From Robinsoniella sp. (GTDB lineage Bacteria; Bacillota; Clostridia; Lachnospirales; Lachnospiraceae): a stretch of DNA of 64,000 bases. Below are positions 16,518 through 25,498 of the stretch, piece after piece (position 1 is the stretch's first letter; each line of letters begins with the position of its first letter). The translations under genes and the position numbers were made by a program. The DNA is taken from NCBI GenBank assembly GCA_022788205.1, contig JALEVQ010000106.1:1-64000 (forward strand), given 5' to 3'. Below the pieces are notes generated by a model. The model did no database searches. It was not told the DNA's origin and saw only the letters and a program-made list of their open reading frames with translations.

Positions 16518-17543
16518 TTACATCATTTTTCCAGTCAGATCTCTCAGAGAATACGTATATTTCCTATACTTTTTCGGCTCATTCATGATTCTTATGAGCC
16601 CCCGTATTGTGCTGAAGACAGGATTTTGCACCGGATATACTCTCGTCTCCACCTCAAGGCGGATAAAATCAGCCAGATTTGGGATCAGCGCTACACCTCC
16701 GGCCAGATAGATTCCGTTTCTCTTGATATCCTGCAAAATCTGAGGCGGAGTCCTCTCCAGCACCGATTTGACATTCTCGGTGATGGTCTCCATAATTTCT
16801 GTCAGCGCCATGCTGACTGCACTCGCCGGGATCGCAGCCTGTCTAGGAAGCCCTGACAAGGTATTCACTCCCCACACATACATTTCTCTCTCTTCGCCTT
16901 CTAAGACATATGCCAGATTATTTTTCAGCAGCTCTGCCGTCTTCATGCCGATATTTAAGTTGAAATTTCTGCGCACCATCGTCGCAATGACCTCATCCAT
17001 ATTTTTTCCGCCTACTTTGAGCGTTTTGCTCAAGATCACTTTTCCGCTGCAGATTACCGAAATCTCCGTCGTCTGTGCACCGATATTGATGATCATATTT
17101 CCTCTCTCCGCCTCAATAGGAATCTCCATTCCTATGGCGTCTGCAATCCCTTTCTCGACCAGAAATACTTTCTTTGCCTTGATCTTCCCTCTCAAAGTTG
17201 AAAAATAGGCTCTCTTTTCTACTTCTGAGATGTCTGAGGGAACTGCAAAGTAAAGCTGTGGGCGGCGCATACGAAAAGCAGCGCATTTTTTGAGAAATTT
17301 CCAGAGCACTAGTTCCATGTTCTGTGTATTGGCAATGACACCTCCCACCATCGGGCAGGTCGCTTCCACACTGGCAGGCGTCTTCTCATACATCTCAAAC
17401 GCCTTTTCCCCCACAGCAATCACATGGACCTGATCCCGAATGGCAATCATATTTCTCTCTACCAAAAATTTTCTTTCTTTTTGGTCACTGATTTTAATGG
17501 TATCAGTCCCCATATCCACACCATACGTATTGTGAAATAACAT
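16518..17543 (-). CDS. mreB: MreB-like actin homologue with altered phosphate-2 loop
   Basis: 341 residues with an actin/Hsp70 fold. Phosphate-1 is recognisable as 'YGVDMGTDTIKI' (D10). The phosphate-2 loop reads 'NIGAQTTE' (153-160) where MreB normally has DIGGGTTE, so the conserved aspartate is Asn and two glycines are replaced. The adenosine loop 'GIYLAGGVALIPNLADFI' is also less glycine-rich than usual. It is the first of the mreBCD genes, so it is the operon's MreB, but ATP turnover may differ from canonical MreB. Start: ATG with AAGGAG ten bases upstream. Confidence 0.9.
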   Translation of the reverse strand: MLFHNTYGVDMGTDTIKISDQKERKFLVERNMIAIRDQVHVIAVGEKAFEMYEKTPASVEATCPMVGGVIANTQNMELVLWKFLKKCAAFRMRRPQLYFAVPSDISEVEKRAYFSTLRGKIKAKKVFLVEKGIADAIGMEIPIEAERGNMIINIGAQTTEISVICSGKVILSKTLKVGGKNMDEVIATMVRRNFNLNIGMKTAELLKNNLAYVLEGEEREMYVWGVNTLSGLPRQAAIPASAVSMALTEIMETITENVKSVLERTPPQILQDIKRNGIYLAGGVALIPNLADFIRLEVETRVYPVQNPVFSTIRGLIRIMNEPKKYRKYTYSLRDLTGKMM

Positions 17544-17577
17544 AGTTGCTCTTCTCCTTCGTATCCTTCCTCTGTCT

Positions 17578-18270
17578 CTAAAAAGACATCAGACCGCTCT
17601 CGCGGAAACTGACATAGCGGTGATCCCCGATCACCAGATGATCCAGAAGCTCTATTCCGATCAGATTTCCCGCTTCCTGGATCCTGTGAGTGATCTCGAT
17701 ATCTTCTTTACTTGGCTTTGGATCACCGCTTGGATGATTGTGTACCAAAATCAGATAGACCGCGTGATAATGCAGTGCACGGATAAAAATTTCTCTTGGA
17801 GAAATCAGGGAAGCATTTACGGTTCCCTTCGATATCATCTCTTCTCCCAGAAGACGATTTTTCGTGTTCAGCATCATCACCAGAAGCTGCTCCTGCTCAC
17901 AGTGGCGAAAATCCTCCATACAGTAGCGCGCGATCGAGGCCGGATTCTGAAAGGACAGATGATCCTTTGCGGCTGCTTTTGCCATCCTCCTGGACAACTC
18001 AGCGATGCACTGAATCTGCATTGCCTTGACCTCCCCTATTCCTTTGATCTGCATCAAATCCTCACGGGACAGATGATGAAGACTCAACAGACTGTCCTCC
18101 ACTTTCGAAGTCTCCAGCACATGACTCGCCATCTCTACCACATTCATCGCAGGAGATCCCGTCCTTAAAATGACTGCCAGCAATTCTGCGTCCGACAGCG
18201 ACTGTGTACCGTGTGCTCTACATTTTTCGTAAGGTCGCTCTTCTTTTCGTATCTGTTTCATAGATTTCAT
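17578..18270 (-). CDS. radC: RadC-family JAB1/MPN-like protein
   Basis: 230 residues. N-terminal helix-hairpin-helix part (about 1-85, 'LMQIKGIGEVKAMQIQCIAELSRR') and C-terminal RadC/MPN+ domain. The metal motif is 'HNHPSGDPKPSKEDIEIT' (HxHPSG-x-x-x-PSxxD). The family was once linked to DNA repair, but that role has been questioned and the function remains unclear. It opens the mreBCD-min operon, as in Bacillus and many Clostridia. The upstream gap (18271-18381) is AT-rich with several -10-like boxes but no convincing promoter pair. Confidence 0.94.
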   Translation of the reverse strand: MKSMKQIRKEERPYEKCRAHGTQSLSDAELLAVILRTGSPAMNVVEMASHVLETSKVEDSLLSLHHLSREDLMQIKGIGEVKAMQIQCIAELSRRMAKAAAKDHLSFQNPASIARYCMEDFRHCEQEQLLVMMLNTKNRLLGEEMISKGTVNASLISPREIFIRALHYHAVYLILVHNHPSGDPKPSKEDIEITHRIQEAGNLIGIELLDHLVIGDHRYVSFRESGLMSF

Positions 18271-18381
18271 TCTTTTTCCTGGCCCTCTCCCGGAAAAATT
18301 GACTGCCTATCTTCCTTGGCAATTTTAATTTTTTACATTTTATCTTATCATAGAATAAATCGATTGTACACAGCAGGAATC

Positions 18382-19980
18382 TTAATTTATTTTAAAATTT
18401 CCAGCTTCATATTTTTCTGCGATCGCCTCTGCCACTTTGATGCCATCCATAGCAGCCGAAGTAATGCCTCCTGCGTATCCGGCTCCTTCTCCGCACGGAT
18501 ATAGCCCTTTTATCGCACTCTCAAACCATTTATTTCTCTCAATCCGTACAGGAGATGATGTACGGCTCTCCACGCCCAAGATCAACGCATCCGGTCGGTC
18601 AAAGCCTTCAATCCGTTTTCCAAATGCTTTGATTCCTTGCTCGATAGAATCTCCAATCACTTTTGGAAAGCACTCCCGCACGTTTGCAAACTTCCAGGAA
18701 CCACAGAGCTGCGGTTTCACATCACCCAGAGCATTCGAGATCTTATTCTGACAGAAATCTTCAAAGCATTGTAGCGGAATGCTGCCTGAACCCGCGCGAT
18801 ATGCTGCCTCTTCAAGCTTTCTCTGGAAACGCACACCGCTCATTGCGTCGTCTCCCCCGAAATCTTCCGGCGTTACCGTCACAATAATCGCACTGTTCGC
18901 ATTTTCACTGTCCCTTTTGTGATAACTCATGCCATTGACAGCAAGTCTTCCCTCCTCTGAGGAAGCATTGACTACATAGCCTCCCGGGCACATGCAGAAA
19001 GAATACACTCCGCGCCCATTCTCCAACTTCTCTGTCAGTTTATATGCGGCAGGCGGAAGTACTCCTTCTTGCACCTCGCCGTACTGTGAATGGTCAATCA
19101 TCTTCTGTGGATGTTCAATGCGCACACCGACAGCAAACGATTTTGCGTGGAGATCAAGCGGCTTTTTGGTCAACATCTCAAAGGTATCTCTCGCACTGTG
19201 ACCGATAGCGAGCACAAGCACCTCCGTCTCAATCCATTGTCTGCCATTTAATCTGATCTTCGAGATTTTGCCATTTTGCACTTCAAAATCTGTCATCTGC
19301 GTCTCAAACATCACTTCCCCGCCCAGAGACTGAATCTCCTTTCGGATATGGCGCACCACATCCCTTAAAATATCTGTCCCGATGTGCGGCTTATTCTCAT
19401 ACAAAATTTCTTTTGGTGCACCTGCCTCCACGAAGGTCTCCAGGACAAACCGGTTGCGCCCTTTTTCATCTTTTACCAATGTATTCAGCTTTCCGTCTGA
19501 AAATGTGCCTGCTCCGCCTTCTCCAAACTGTACATTGGAGCGTGGATTGAGAATTCCGTTCTCCCAAAACTGTTCCACATCACGCGTTCTCGTATCCACG
19601 TCACATCCTCTCTCCAGAAGCAGCGGTTGATACCCATGGCGTGCCAGCATCAGGGCACAGAAAAGTCCTGCCGGTCCTGCACCGACAATCACAGGGCGGT
19701 ATTTTAATTTCTCTTCCCCACATTTTGGAAAAACATATGGCTTCTTCTCGATCAGAGAAGCATTTTTACATTTCTTGATGATCTGTCTTTCTCTGGCAAT
19801 CTCGACATCTACCACATAGCTGTACCTTAAATCACTCTTTTTTCTGGCATCCAGCGACTGCTTCACAATCTCATACGACTGCATCTGCTGTGGCTGAATG
19901 TGAAGTGCCTTCTCGACTGCCTTTTCCAAATCTTGTCGTGTGTGTGTAATCGGTAATTTTACCTGCTGTAATCGTATCAT
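18382..19980 (-). CDS. FAD-dependent dehydrogenase of the COG2509 type
   Basis: 532 residues. An N-terminal region of about 90 residues contains 'KKSDLRYSYVVDVEI' and is characteristic of this group. It is followed by a two-dinucleotide fold beginning 'VIVGAGPAGLFCALMLARHG' (FAD). Further blocks are 'NVQFGEGGAGTFSDGKLNT', 'GHSARDTFEMLTKKPLDLHA' and, at the C-terminus, 'LYPCGEGAGYAGGITSAAMD'. The substrate is unknown. Its ATG follows directly after the stop of the preceding flavoprotein gene, with AAAGGA overlapping that gene's last codons. It is last in the miaB-mutS-mutL-miaA transcript. Confidence 0.9.
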   Translation of the reverse strand: MIRLQQVKLPITHTRQDLEKAVEKALHIQPQQMQSYEIVKQSLDARKKSDLRYSYVVDVEIARERQIIKKCKNASLIEKKPYVFPKCGEEKLKYRPVIVGAGPAGLFCALMLARHGYQPLLLERGCDVDTRTRDVEQFWENGILNPRSNVQFGEGGAGTFSDGKLNTLVKDEKGRNRFVLETFVEAGAPKEILYENKPHIGTDILRDVVRHIRKEIQSLGGEVMFETQMTDFEVQNGKISKIRLNGRQWIETEVLVLAIGHSARDTFEMLTKKPLDLHAKSFAVGVRIEHPQKMIDHSQYGEVQEGVLPPAAYKLTEKLENGRGVYSFCMCPGGYVVNASSEEGRLAVNGMSYHKRDSENANSAIIVTVTPEDFGGDDAMSGVRFQRKLEEAAYRAGSGSIPLQCFEDFCQNKISNALGDVKPQLCGSWKFANVRECFPKVIGDSIEQGIKAFGKRIEGFDRPDALILGVESRTSSPVRIERNKWFESAIKGLYPCGEGAGYAGGITSAAMDGIKVAEAIAEKYEAGNFKIN

Positions 19981-21246
19981 TTATTTTCCTTTCGCCGCAT
20001 AGGTTCCGCAGATGTAACCACTTGTCCATGCCCACTGCAGATTGTAACCCCCGCATATTCCATCAATATCTAAAATTTCTCCAGAGAGATACAGTCCCCC
20101 ATGACGCTTACTCTCCAATGTTTTCCCATCCACCTCGGAAAGTTCCACGCCCCCGGAACACACCTGGGCTTGCTCAAAAGATTTCGATCCAGTGATGAAA
20201 AGACGCATTCCTTTGCATTTTCTGGAAAGTTTGTCCCATTCCTCTCGCGGGTGTTTTCCGGCAGAATCTCCTTTGTTCCATCCCATCTCTCCCATCAGAA
20301 CGGAAACCATCTTTTTGGGAAAAACTCCCATCAGGCATTCCTCAACGGTCTTTTTCTCGTCATTCTTTGCTGTCTTTTCCAAAAATTGTGCGATCTCTCC
20401 TGCTTCCATGGAAGGCAAAAGATCCAGTTCGACCTCCACTTTTTTCTTCTCTTCCAAGGCACGCACCGCCTTCGCGCTGACTTGAAAAACAACGATTCCG
20501 GAGATTCCATACTCTGTCCACTGCAGTTCTCCTTCCTCCTGCTGTACTTTTTTCCCGTTTACCCAGAGGGTCAGCTTCACGGAGCTTCGAAGTCCTGCAA
20601 GCATCGCCGTCATCTTTCCGCTGCATTTCAGCGGTACCAGTGCCGGAAGAGGTTTCTTTATCTTTAAACCCAGGTTCTCTGCCAGCTGATATCCACTTCC
20701 ATCTGACCCTGTCGCCGGAGCTGCTTTTGATCCCGCTGCCAGGATCACGCAGTCTGCCTGATAGCTCCAGCCTTCCGTCTTTACCGTCCAGCGTTTTTTC
20801 TTTTCTTCTCCCTCACACTTTTTGGTCTGTTCCTCTAAATTGCAGCACAGTTTCACCACCCGCTCGCCGCACTTGATTTTTATCTTCCATCTGCGCAGCT
20901 CCAACAACAATATTTCCAGCACCGTACTTGCCTGGTCTGTGAGGGGATACACAAGTGCCTCCCTGTTTTTTGTCTTCATGCCAAGCGATTCAAAAAAATG
21001 AACCGTGTCTTTCGCTCCAAACTGTTCCAGACATTCTCGCACAAAAATGCGTGCCTGCTGACCGTATCCCTCTTCCAGAGACGCGCTTCTGTTCGTCAGA
21101 TTACAACGCCCGTTTCCCGTCATCAACAGTTTTTTTCCAGGTTTTTCCTTCTGCTCTAAAATCGTCACCGCTGCACCTTCCCGTGCCGCTGCGATTGCAG
21201 CCATCATACCGGAAGGACCACCTCCGATCACTGCGATCTGTCTCAT
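19981..21246 (-). CDS. HI0933-family NAD(P)/FAD-dependent oxidoreductase
   Basis: 421 residues from the ATG at 21246; the TTG one codon earlier is too close to GGGGAGG. The FAD-binding start is 'IAVIGGGPSGMMAAIAAARE', followed by the family block 'GKKLLMTGNGRCNLTN'. The C-terminus has 'GGVELSEVDGKTLESKRHGGLYLSGEILDIDG' spread over two strands and 'CGGYNLQWAWTSGYICG'. It belongs to the HI0933/YtfP/BaiN-like flavoproteins. A BaiN-like steroid-reductive role exists in a few gut Clostridia but cannot be inferred here. The neighbouring downstream gene is also a flavoprotein of unknown substrate. Confidence 0.9.
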   Translation of the reverse strand: MRQIAVIGGGPSGMMAAIAAAREGAAVTILEQKEKPGKKLLMTGNGRCNLTNRSASLEEGYGQQARIFVRECLEQFGAKDTVHFFESLGMKTKNREALVYPLTDQASTVLEILLLELRRWKIKIKCGERVVKLCCNLEEQTKKCEGEEKKKRWTVKTEGWSYQADCVILAAGSKAAPATGSDGSGYQLAENLGLKIKKPLPALVPLKCSGKMTAMLAGLRSSVKLTLWVNGKKVQQEEGELQWTEYGISGIVVFQVSAKAVRALEEKKKVEVELDLLPSMEAGEIAQFLEKTAKNDEKKTVEECLMGVFPKKMVSVLMGEMGWNKGDSAGKHPREEWDKLSRKCKGMRLFITGSKSFEQAQVCSGGVELSEVDGKTLESKRHGGLYLSGEILDIDGICGGYNLQWAWTSGYICGTYAAKGK

Positions 21247-21316
21247 CAAAGCCTCCCCTCCTTCTCTCTGTATTTTTCAAAGTTTTCTCTCTGTCTATTC
21301 TGTCTTATCTGCTGCC

Positions 21317-22612
21317 TTATCTTTCCGGCAGCGTCACAAGATGCTTCTCCACCAACTTTTGAAGTGACATCAAAATTCCAAGCTTCGCGTGATTCCAGGT
21401 CAATCCTCCCTGGAAGTAAACCGCGTATGGCGGCTTAATCGGTCCGTCTGCGCTCAGCTCAATAGAAGATCCCTGCACAAATGCGCCTGCTGCCATAATC
21501 ACATCGCTGTCATATCCCGGCATTGCCCACGGTTCTGGCGTCACATAGCTGTCCACCGGCGCTGCTGCCTGAATCCCCTCACAGAATGCAATCACACCCT
21601 CCGGGAATCCAAATGTCACCGCCTGAATAATATCATGGCGCTCTTCACTTCCGTTTGGAACAACCGCAAATCCAAGCTTTTCATAGATATTTGCCGCAAA
21701 GATCGCTCCTTTTAAGGCCCCTGATGTCACGGTAGGTGCCAGGAAAAATCCCTGGTAGAAAGAGCGCATCACTCCGAGATTGGCGCCGACTTCCTTACCA
21801 AGTCCAGGACAGGTCAGACGGCGCGCTGCATTTTCAATGCACGCTTTTTTTCCGACAATGTATCCTCCGATCGGTGCGAGACCGCCGCCTGGATTTTTGA
21901 TCAAAGATCCGACCGTCATATCTGCCCCCACATCACTTGGCTCGATCCGCTCCACAAACTCGCCATAACAGTTGTCAACCATGCAGATAATCTCCGGGTT
22001 GATGCTCTTGACAAACGCAATCGCCTCGCCGATCTGTGATACCGACAGTGTCGGTCTTGTCTGATATCCTTTTGAGCGCTGAATCTCGATCAGCTTTGTC
22101 TTCTCACTGATGGTTTCCTTAATCTTCTCGAAATCAAAGCTTCCATCCGCAAGCAGATCCACCTGCCGGTATGTCACGCCATACTCTGCCAGAGAGCCAT
22201 TCGACGGTCTGATTCCGATGACTTCCTCCAATGTATCATATGGTTTCCCAGATATGGAAATCATCTCATCGCCAGGGCGCAGATTTCCAAACAGCGCGAC
22301 AGCAAGTGCATGTGTGCCGCACGTAATCTGCGGACGCACAAGTGCTGCCTCCGTGTGGAAGGCGGTCGCATACACCTCTTCCAAAGTATCTCTGCCAGCA
22401 TCATCATAACCGTATCCGCTGCTCATGTTAAAATGCTCCTGCGCCACGCGGTTTTGCTGCATAGCGCGGATCACCTTGAGCTGGTTATACTCTGCCGTCT
22501 CGTCGATCTTTGCAAAGCGTTCTTTTAATTTTTCCTCTGTCTCCTGCCCAAACTGATATACTTCTTTTGAAATTCCAAGTGCCTCATACATTGCTTCTGT
22601 CTGTGTATTCAT
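21317..22612 (-). CDS. PLP-dependent 'aluminum resistance'/methionine gamma-lyase family protein
   Basis: 431 residues, a fold-type I PLP enzyme. Diagnostic blocks are 'SSGYGYDDAGRDTLEEVYA', 'QITCGTHALAVALFGNLRPG' and 'MVDNCYGEFVE'. The probable PLP lysine lies in 'VGSLIKNPGGGLAPIGGYIVG'. The family (YnbB in Bacillus) is distant from cystathionine beta/gamma-lyases; its real reaction is not settled. The start codon lies inside the 3' end of miaA (29-base overlap), so the two are likely coupled. It has its own good ribosome binding site (GGAG six bases before the ATG). Confidence 0.9.
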   Translation of the reverse strand: MNTQTEAMYEALGISKEVYQFGQETEEKLKERFAKIDETAEYNQLKVIRAMQQNRVAQEHFNMSSGYGYDDAGRDTLEEVYATAFHTEAALVRPQITCGTHALAVALFGNLRPGDEMISISGKPYDTLEEVIGIRPSNGSLAEYGVTYRQVDLLADGSFDFEKIKETISEKTKLIEIQRSKGYQTRPTLSVSQIGEAIAFVKSINPEIICMVDNCYGEFVERIEPSDVGADMTVGSLIKNPGGGLAPIGGYIVGKKACIENAARRLTCPGLGKEVGANLGVMRSFYQGFFLAPTVTSGALKGAIFAANIYEKLGFAVVPNGSEERHDIIQAVTFGFPEGVIAFCEGIQAAAPVDSYVTPEPWAMPGYDSDVIMAAGAFVQGSSIELSADGPIKPPYAVYFQGGLTWNHAKLGILMSLQKLVEKHLVTLPER

Positions 22613-23567
22613 GATTGTCTCCTATCTCCCATCCTTTTTCCTGTAAATGGCAAAGGATTGCTTCCAGTATCTTCTCTTCTCTGTACTGATACGCTTTTTT
22701 GTCCAGCCAGATCACATCTTTTTCTCTCTTAAACCACGTAATCTGCCGTTTTGCAAAATGTCTCGTATCCCTCTTTAAAATCTCCACCGCCTCATCGAGA
22801 GAACAGTTTCCATCCAGATAGTCCAGCATCTCCTTATAGCCAAGCCCCTGCATGGAAACCATCTCTCTTGTGAATCCGCGCTCTTTTAGTCTTCTTACTT
22901 CTTCCAGAAGACCCTCTTCCATCATCTGATCCACTCTCTCATTGATCCGCTCATATAAATGTGCCCTGTCATCATTCAAGACAAAATAGGCAAACTGATA
23001 CGGGGATTGCTTCTTGCGTTCCCGCTCGTTATGTCTCGAGATCGGCTCTCCTGTCTCCCTGTAAAATTCCAGAGCACGGATCACACGCTTGATATTATTC
23101 TCGTGGATCTCTTCTGCCGAGACCGGATCCACGATTCGAAGCTGCTCGTGCAGCACATGTGCTCCCTGATCCTGCGCAATCTTTTCTAACTCTTCCCGGT
23201 AGGCAGGATCCGACTCATTTTCCGTGAAATCAATATCATATAAAACCGCCTGAATGTAAAATCCCGTCCCTCCTGTCAGGATGGGAATATGACCTCGCTC
23301 CCAGATTTCTCTCATGTATTTTTTGGCAAGATTTTGAAATTTTACGACGTGAAATTCCTCGTCGGGCTCAAACTCGTCGATCAAAAAGTGCGGCACACCA
23401 TCCATCTCTTCCCTCTTGATCTTCGCGGATCCAATATCCATCCCACGGTACACCTGCATCGAGTCTGCCGAGATAATCTCCCCGCCCACCGCCTTCGCCA
23501 GCGAGATCGACAGTGCCGTCTTCCCCACCGCGGTCGGTCCTGTTAAAATAAGTAATGGTTGTCTCAT
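22584..23567 (-). CDS. miaA: tRNA dimethylallyltransferase
   Basis: 327 residues. The P-loop 'LTGPTAVGKTALSISLAK' is near the start, with 'ISADSMQVYRGMDIGSAK' and 'LTGGTGFYIQAVLYDIDF' following. 'FAKRQITWFKREKDVIWLD' is close to the C-terminus. The enzyme adds a dimethylallyl group to A37 of tRNAs reading UNN codons. MiaB, encoded first in the same transcript (28135-29622), then methylthiolates the product. The gene lies 30 bases after mutL. Confidence 0.97.
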   Translation of the reverse strand: MRQPLLILTGPTAVGKTALSISLAKAVGGEIISADSMQVYRGMDIGSAKIKREEMDGVPHFLIDEFEPDEEFHVVKFQNLAKKYMREIWERGHIPILTGGTGFYIQAVLYDIDFTENESDPAYREELEKIAQDQGAHVLHEQLRIVDPVSAEEIHENNIKRVIRALEFYRETGEPISRHNERERKKQSPYQFAYFVLNDDRAHLYERINERVDQMMEEGLLEEVRRLKERGFTREMVSMQGLGYKEMLDYLDGNCSLDEAVEILKRDTRHFAKRQITWFKREKDVIWLDKKAYQYREEKILEAILCHLQEKGWEIGDNHEYTDRSNV

Positions 23568-23597
23568 GTCTTCCTCTCATACCGCACTTTTGCGGCT

Positions 23598-25466
23598 CTA
23601 CAAAATTCGTTTGAACTTTTTTTCCAGCTCATACTTTGTCATCGAGATAATCGTTGGTCTTCCGTGCGGACAGTGATACGGATTTTCCAGGGTCAGCAGT
23701 TCCTCGATCAATGCCTGTGCCTCCTGCTTCGTCATATGATGGTTCCCTTTGACCGCTGCCTTGCATGACATTGAGGCAATTTTCTCATTTAGAATATCGG
23801 GATTTTCCTGTGCAGACAGTTCACCAAGACTATCCAGCAGTTCCAGAAAAAGCCCATCCTTTTCAATTCCAAACAGATTGCCCGGGATCGCGCGGATCGA
23901 GTATTCTCTGCCTCCAAACGACTCAATCTCGAAGCCGATCGCCTCAAACGAAGTGCGGTACTGCAAAAACAGCGCCTCCTCCTGCATGCTCAGCGAGACT
24001 ACCACCGGCGGCGTGATGATCTGAGAGGTGAAGGAATGCTCTTTTAACCCCTTCATCGTCCGCTCGTACAACACTTTTTCGTGTGCCGCATGCTGATCAA
24101 TAATATACAATTTATCCTGATACTGCACCAGCCAATACGTGTCAAAAATCTGTCCGATCACCTGATGACTGCTGACGCTCTTTTCATCGAGCAGTTTTTC
24201 CGAAAACAGTGTCATCTGTGTCGCTTTTTGTTTTTCTGTCTGGAAATAAGATGGTTCCCTGCGCAGAAATGCTCCCTCATCGCTTCGATTTTGCTCTGTA
24301 TTTTGCAGTCTCGGTTCTTCTTTTCTTCTTTGTGCCTGCTCTGAAAGATACGGCGGTGTCTGTTCTCTGATCTGTTCTATCCGCTTTTTCTCAAACGGTT
24401 CCGGGATCTCTCCTCTTGTCTGGATTTTCTTCTCCTGTTTTTGTTGTCTGTTCTCAAACAAAGACACCTCCGGGATCAGCTCTTTTTGTTCGAGCGCATC
24501 GCGCAGCGTCCCTTCCACCATGCGGTAGATTTTGTCATTGTCCCAAAAACGCACTTCCATTTTCGCCGGATGGACATTGATATCAAGCAGTGAGCCGTCA
24601 AGTCTTAAATGAAGTACCACGAATGGATATTTGTGCTGCATCAGAAATGGCTTGTACGCATCCTCGATCGCCTTCATCAAAATTTTGCTTTTCATATAGC
24701 GCCCGTTGATAAAACAACTCTCATAATTGCGGTTGCCCCGACAGATCACTGGTTTGCCGACCAGCCCTTCCAGCTGAATCCCATCTTGCTGTCTGAAAAT
24801 CGGGAGTACCTGATTTGCGATCTCTCTTCCAAAAAGATGATAAACGATATCTTTTAGATTCGAGTTTCCCGATGTGTGAAGCTTGATCTGATTGTTGCTG
24901 ATAAATTTAAACGAGACCTCCGGGTGAGAAAGTGCCATCTTTTCGATCAGATCACTGACATATCCGGCTTCTGTCACCGCACTTTTTAAAAACTTTTTTC
25001 TTGCCGGTGTATTATAAAAAATATTGCGGACAAGAAAGGTTGTCCCTTCCGGAATACCGACTTCCTCCATGCCTTTCTCTTCCCCGCCCTCGATCTGATA
25101 TCGGATTCCAGTGAGACTTTGCTGTGTCTTTGTCAGCATCTCTACCTGGCAGACTGCCGCAATACTTGAGAGTGCCTCACCTCGAAAGCCCAGGGAATGG
25201 ATGTCCAGCAAATCTTCCACTTTTCGGATTTTACTTGTCGCATGGCGCAAAAAAGCAAAGGGGACTTCCTTTTTGGGAATTCCAGATCCATTGTCTGTGA
25301 TTCGGATTAAAGAGATTCCGCCTTCCTTGATCTCCACTGTGACGGAGCTTGCACCGGCATCAATCGAATTTTCCACCAGCTCTTTCACGATCGAGGCAGG
25401 GCGCTCAATCACTTCCCCCGCTGCAATCTTATCAATCGTGCTCTGATCTAGTACTTCAATCTTCAT
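23598..25466 (-). CDS. mutL: DNA mismatch repair protein MutL
   Basis: 622 residues from the ATG at 25466, which follows GGAGGAAAAGG; the longer frame would overlap mutS and lacks a site. GHKL ATPase motifs: 'ELVENSIDAGASSVTVEI', 'ITDNGSGI' and 'SLGFRGEALSSIAAV'. The C-terminal endonuclease domain carries 'DQHAAHEKVLYERTMK' (DQHA-x2-E-x4-E) and 'CPHGRPT', so this is a nicking MutL, as expected in a lineage without MutH. The middle linker (about 335-440) is Glu/Gln/Arg-rich. It follows mutS by 32 bases. Confidence 0.97.
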   Translation of the reverse strand: MKIEVLDQSTIDKIAAGEVIERPASIVKELVENSIDAGASSVTVEIKEGGISLIRITDNGSGIPKKEVPFAFLRHATSKIRKVEDLLDIHSLGFRGEALSSIAAVCQVEMLTKTQQSLTGIRYQIEGGEEKGMEEVGIPEGTTFLVRNIFYNTPARKKFLKSAVTEAGYVSDLIEKMALSHPEVSFKFISNNQIKLHTSGNSNLKDIVYHLFGREIANQVLPIFRQQDGIQLEGLVGKPVICRGNRNYESCFINGRYMKSKILMKAIEDAYKPFLMQHKYPFVVLHLRLDGSLLDINVHPAKMEVRFWDNDKIYRMVEGTLRDALEQKELIPEVSLFENRQQKQEKKIQTRGEIPEPFEKKRIEQIREQTPPYLSEQAQRRKEEPRLQNTEQNRSDEGAFLRREPSYFQTEKQKATQMTLFSEKLLDEKSVSSHQVIGQIFDTYWLVQYQDKLYIIDQHAAHEKVLYERTMKGLKEHSFTSQIITPPVVVSLSMQEEALFLQYRTSFEAIGFEIESFGGREYSIRAIPGNLFGIEKDGLFLELLDSLGELSAQENPDILNEKIASMSCKAAVKGNHHMTKQEAQALIEELLTLENPYHCPHGRPTIISMTKYELEKKFKRIL

Positions 25467-25498
25467 CCTTTTCCTCCCATCTCCTGCTCTTTGTGCTC

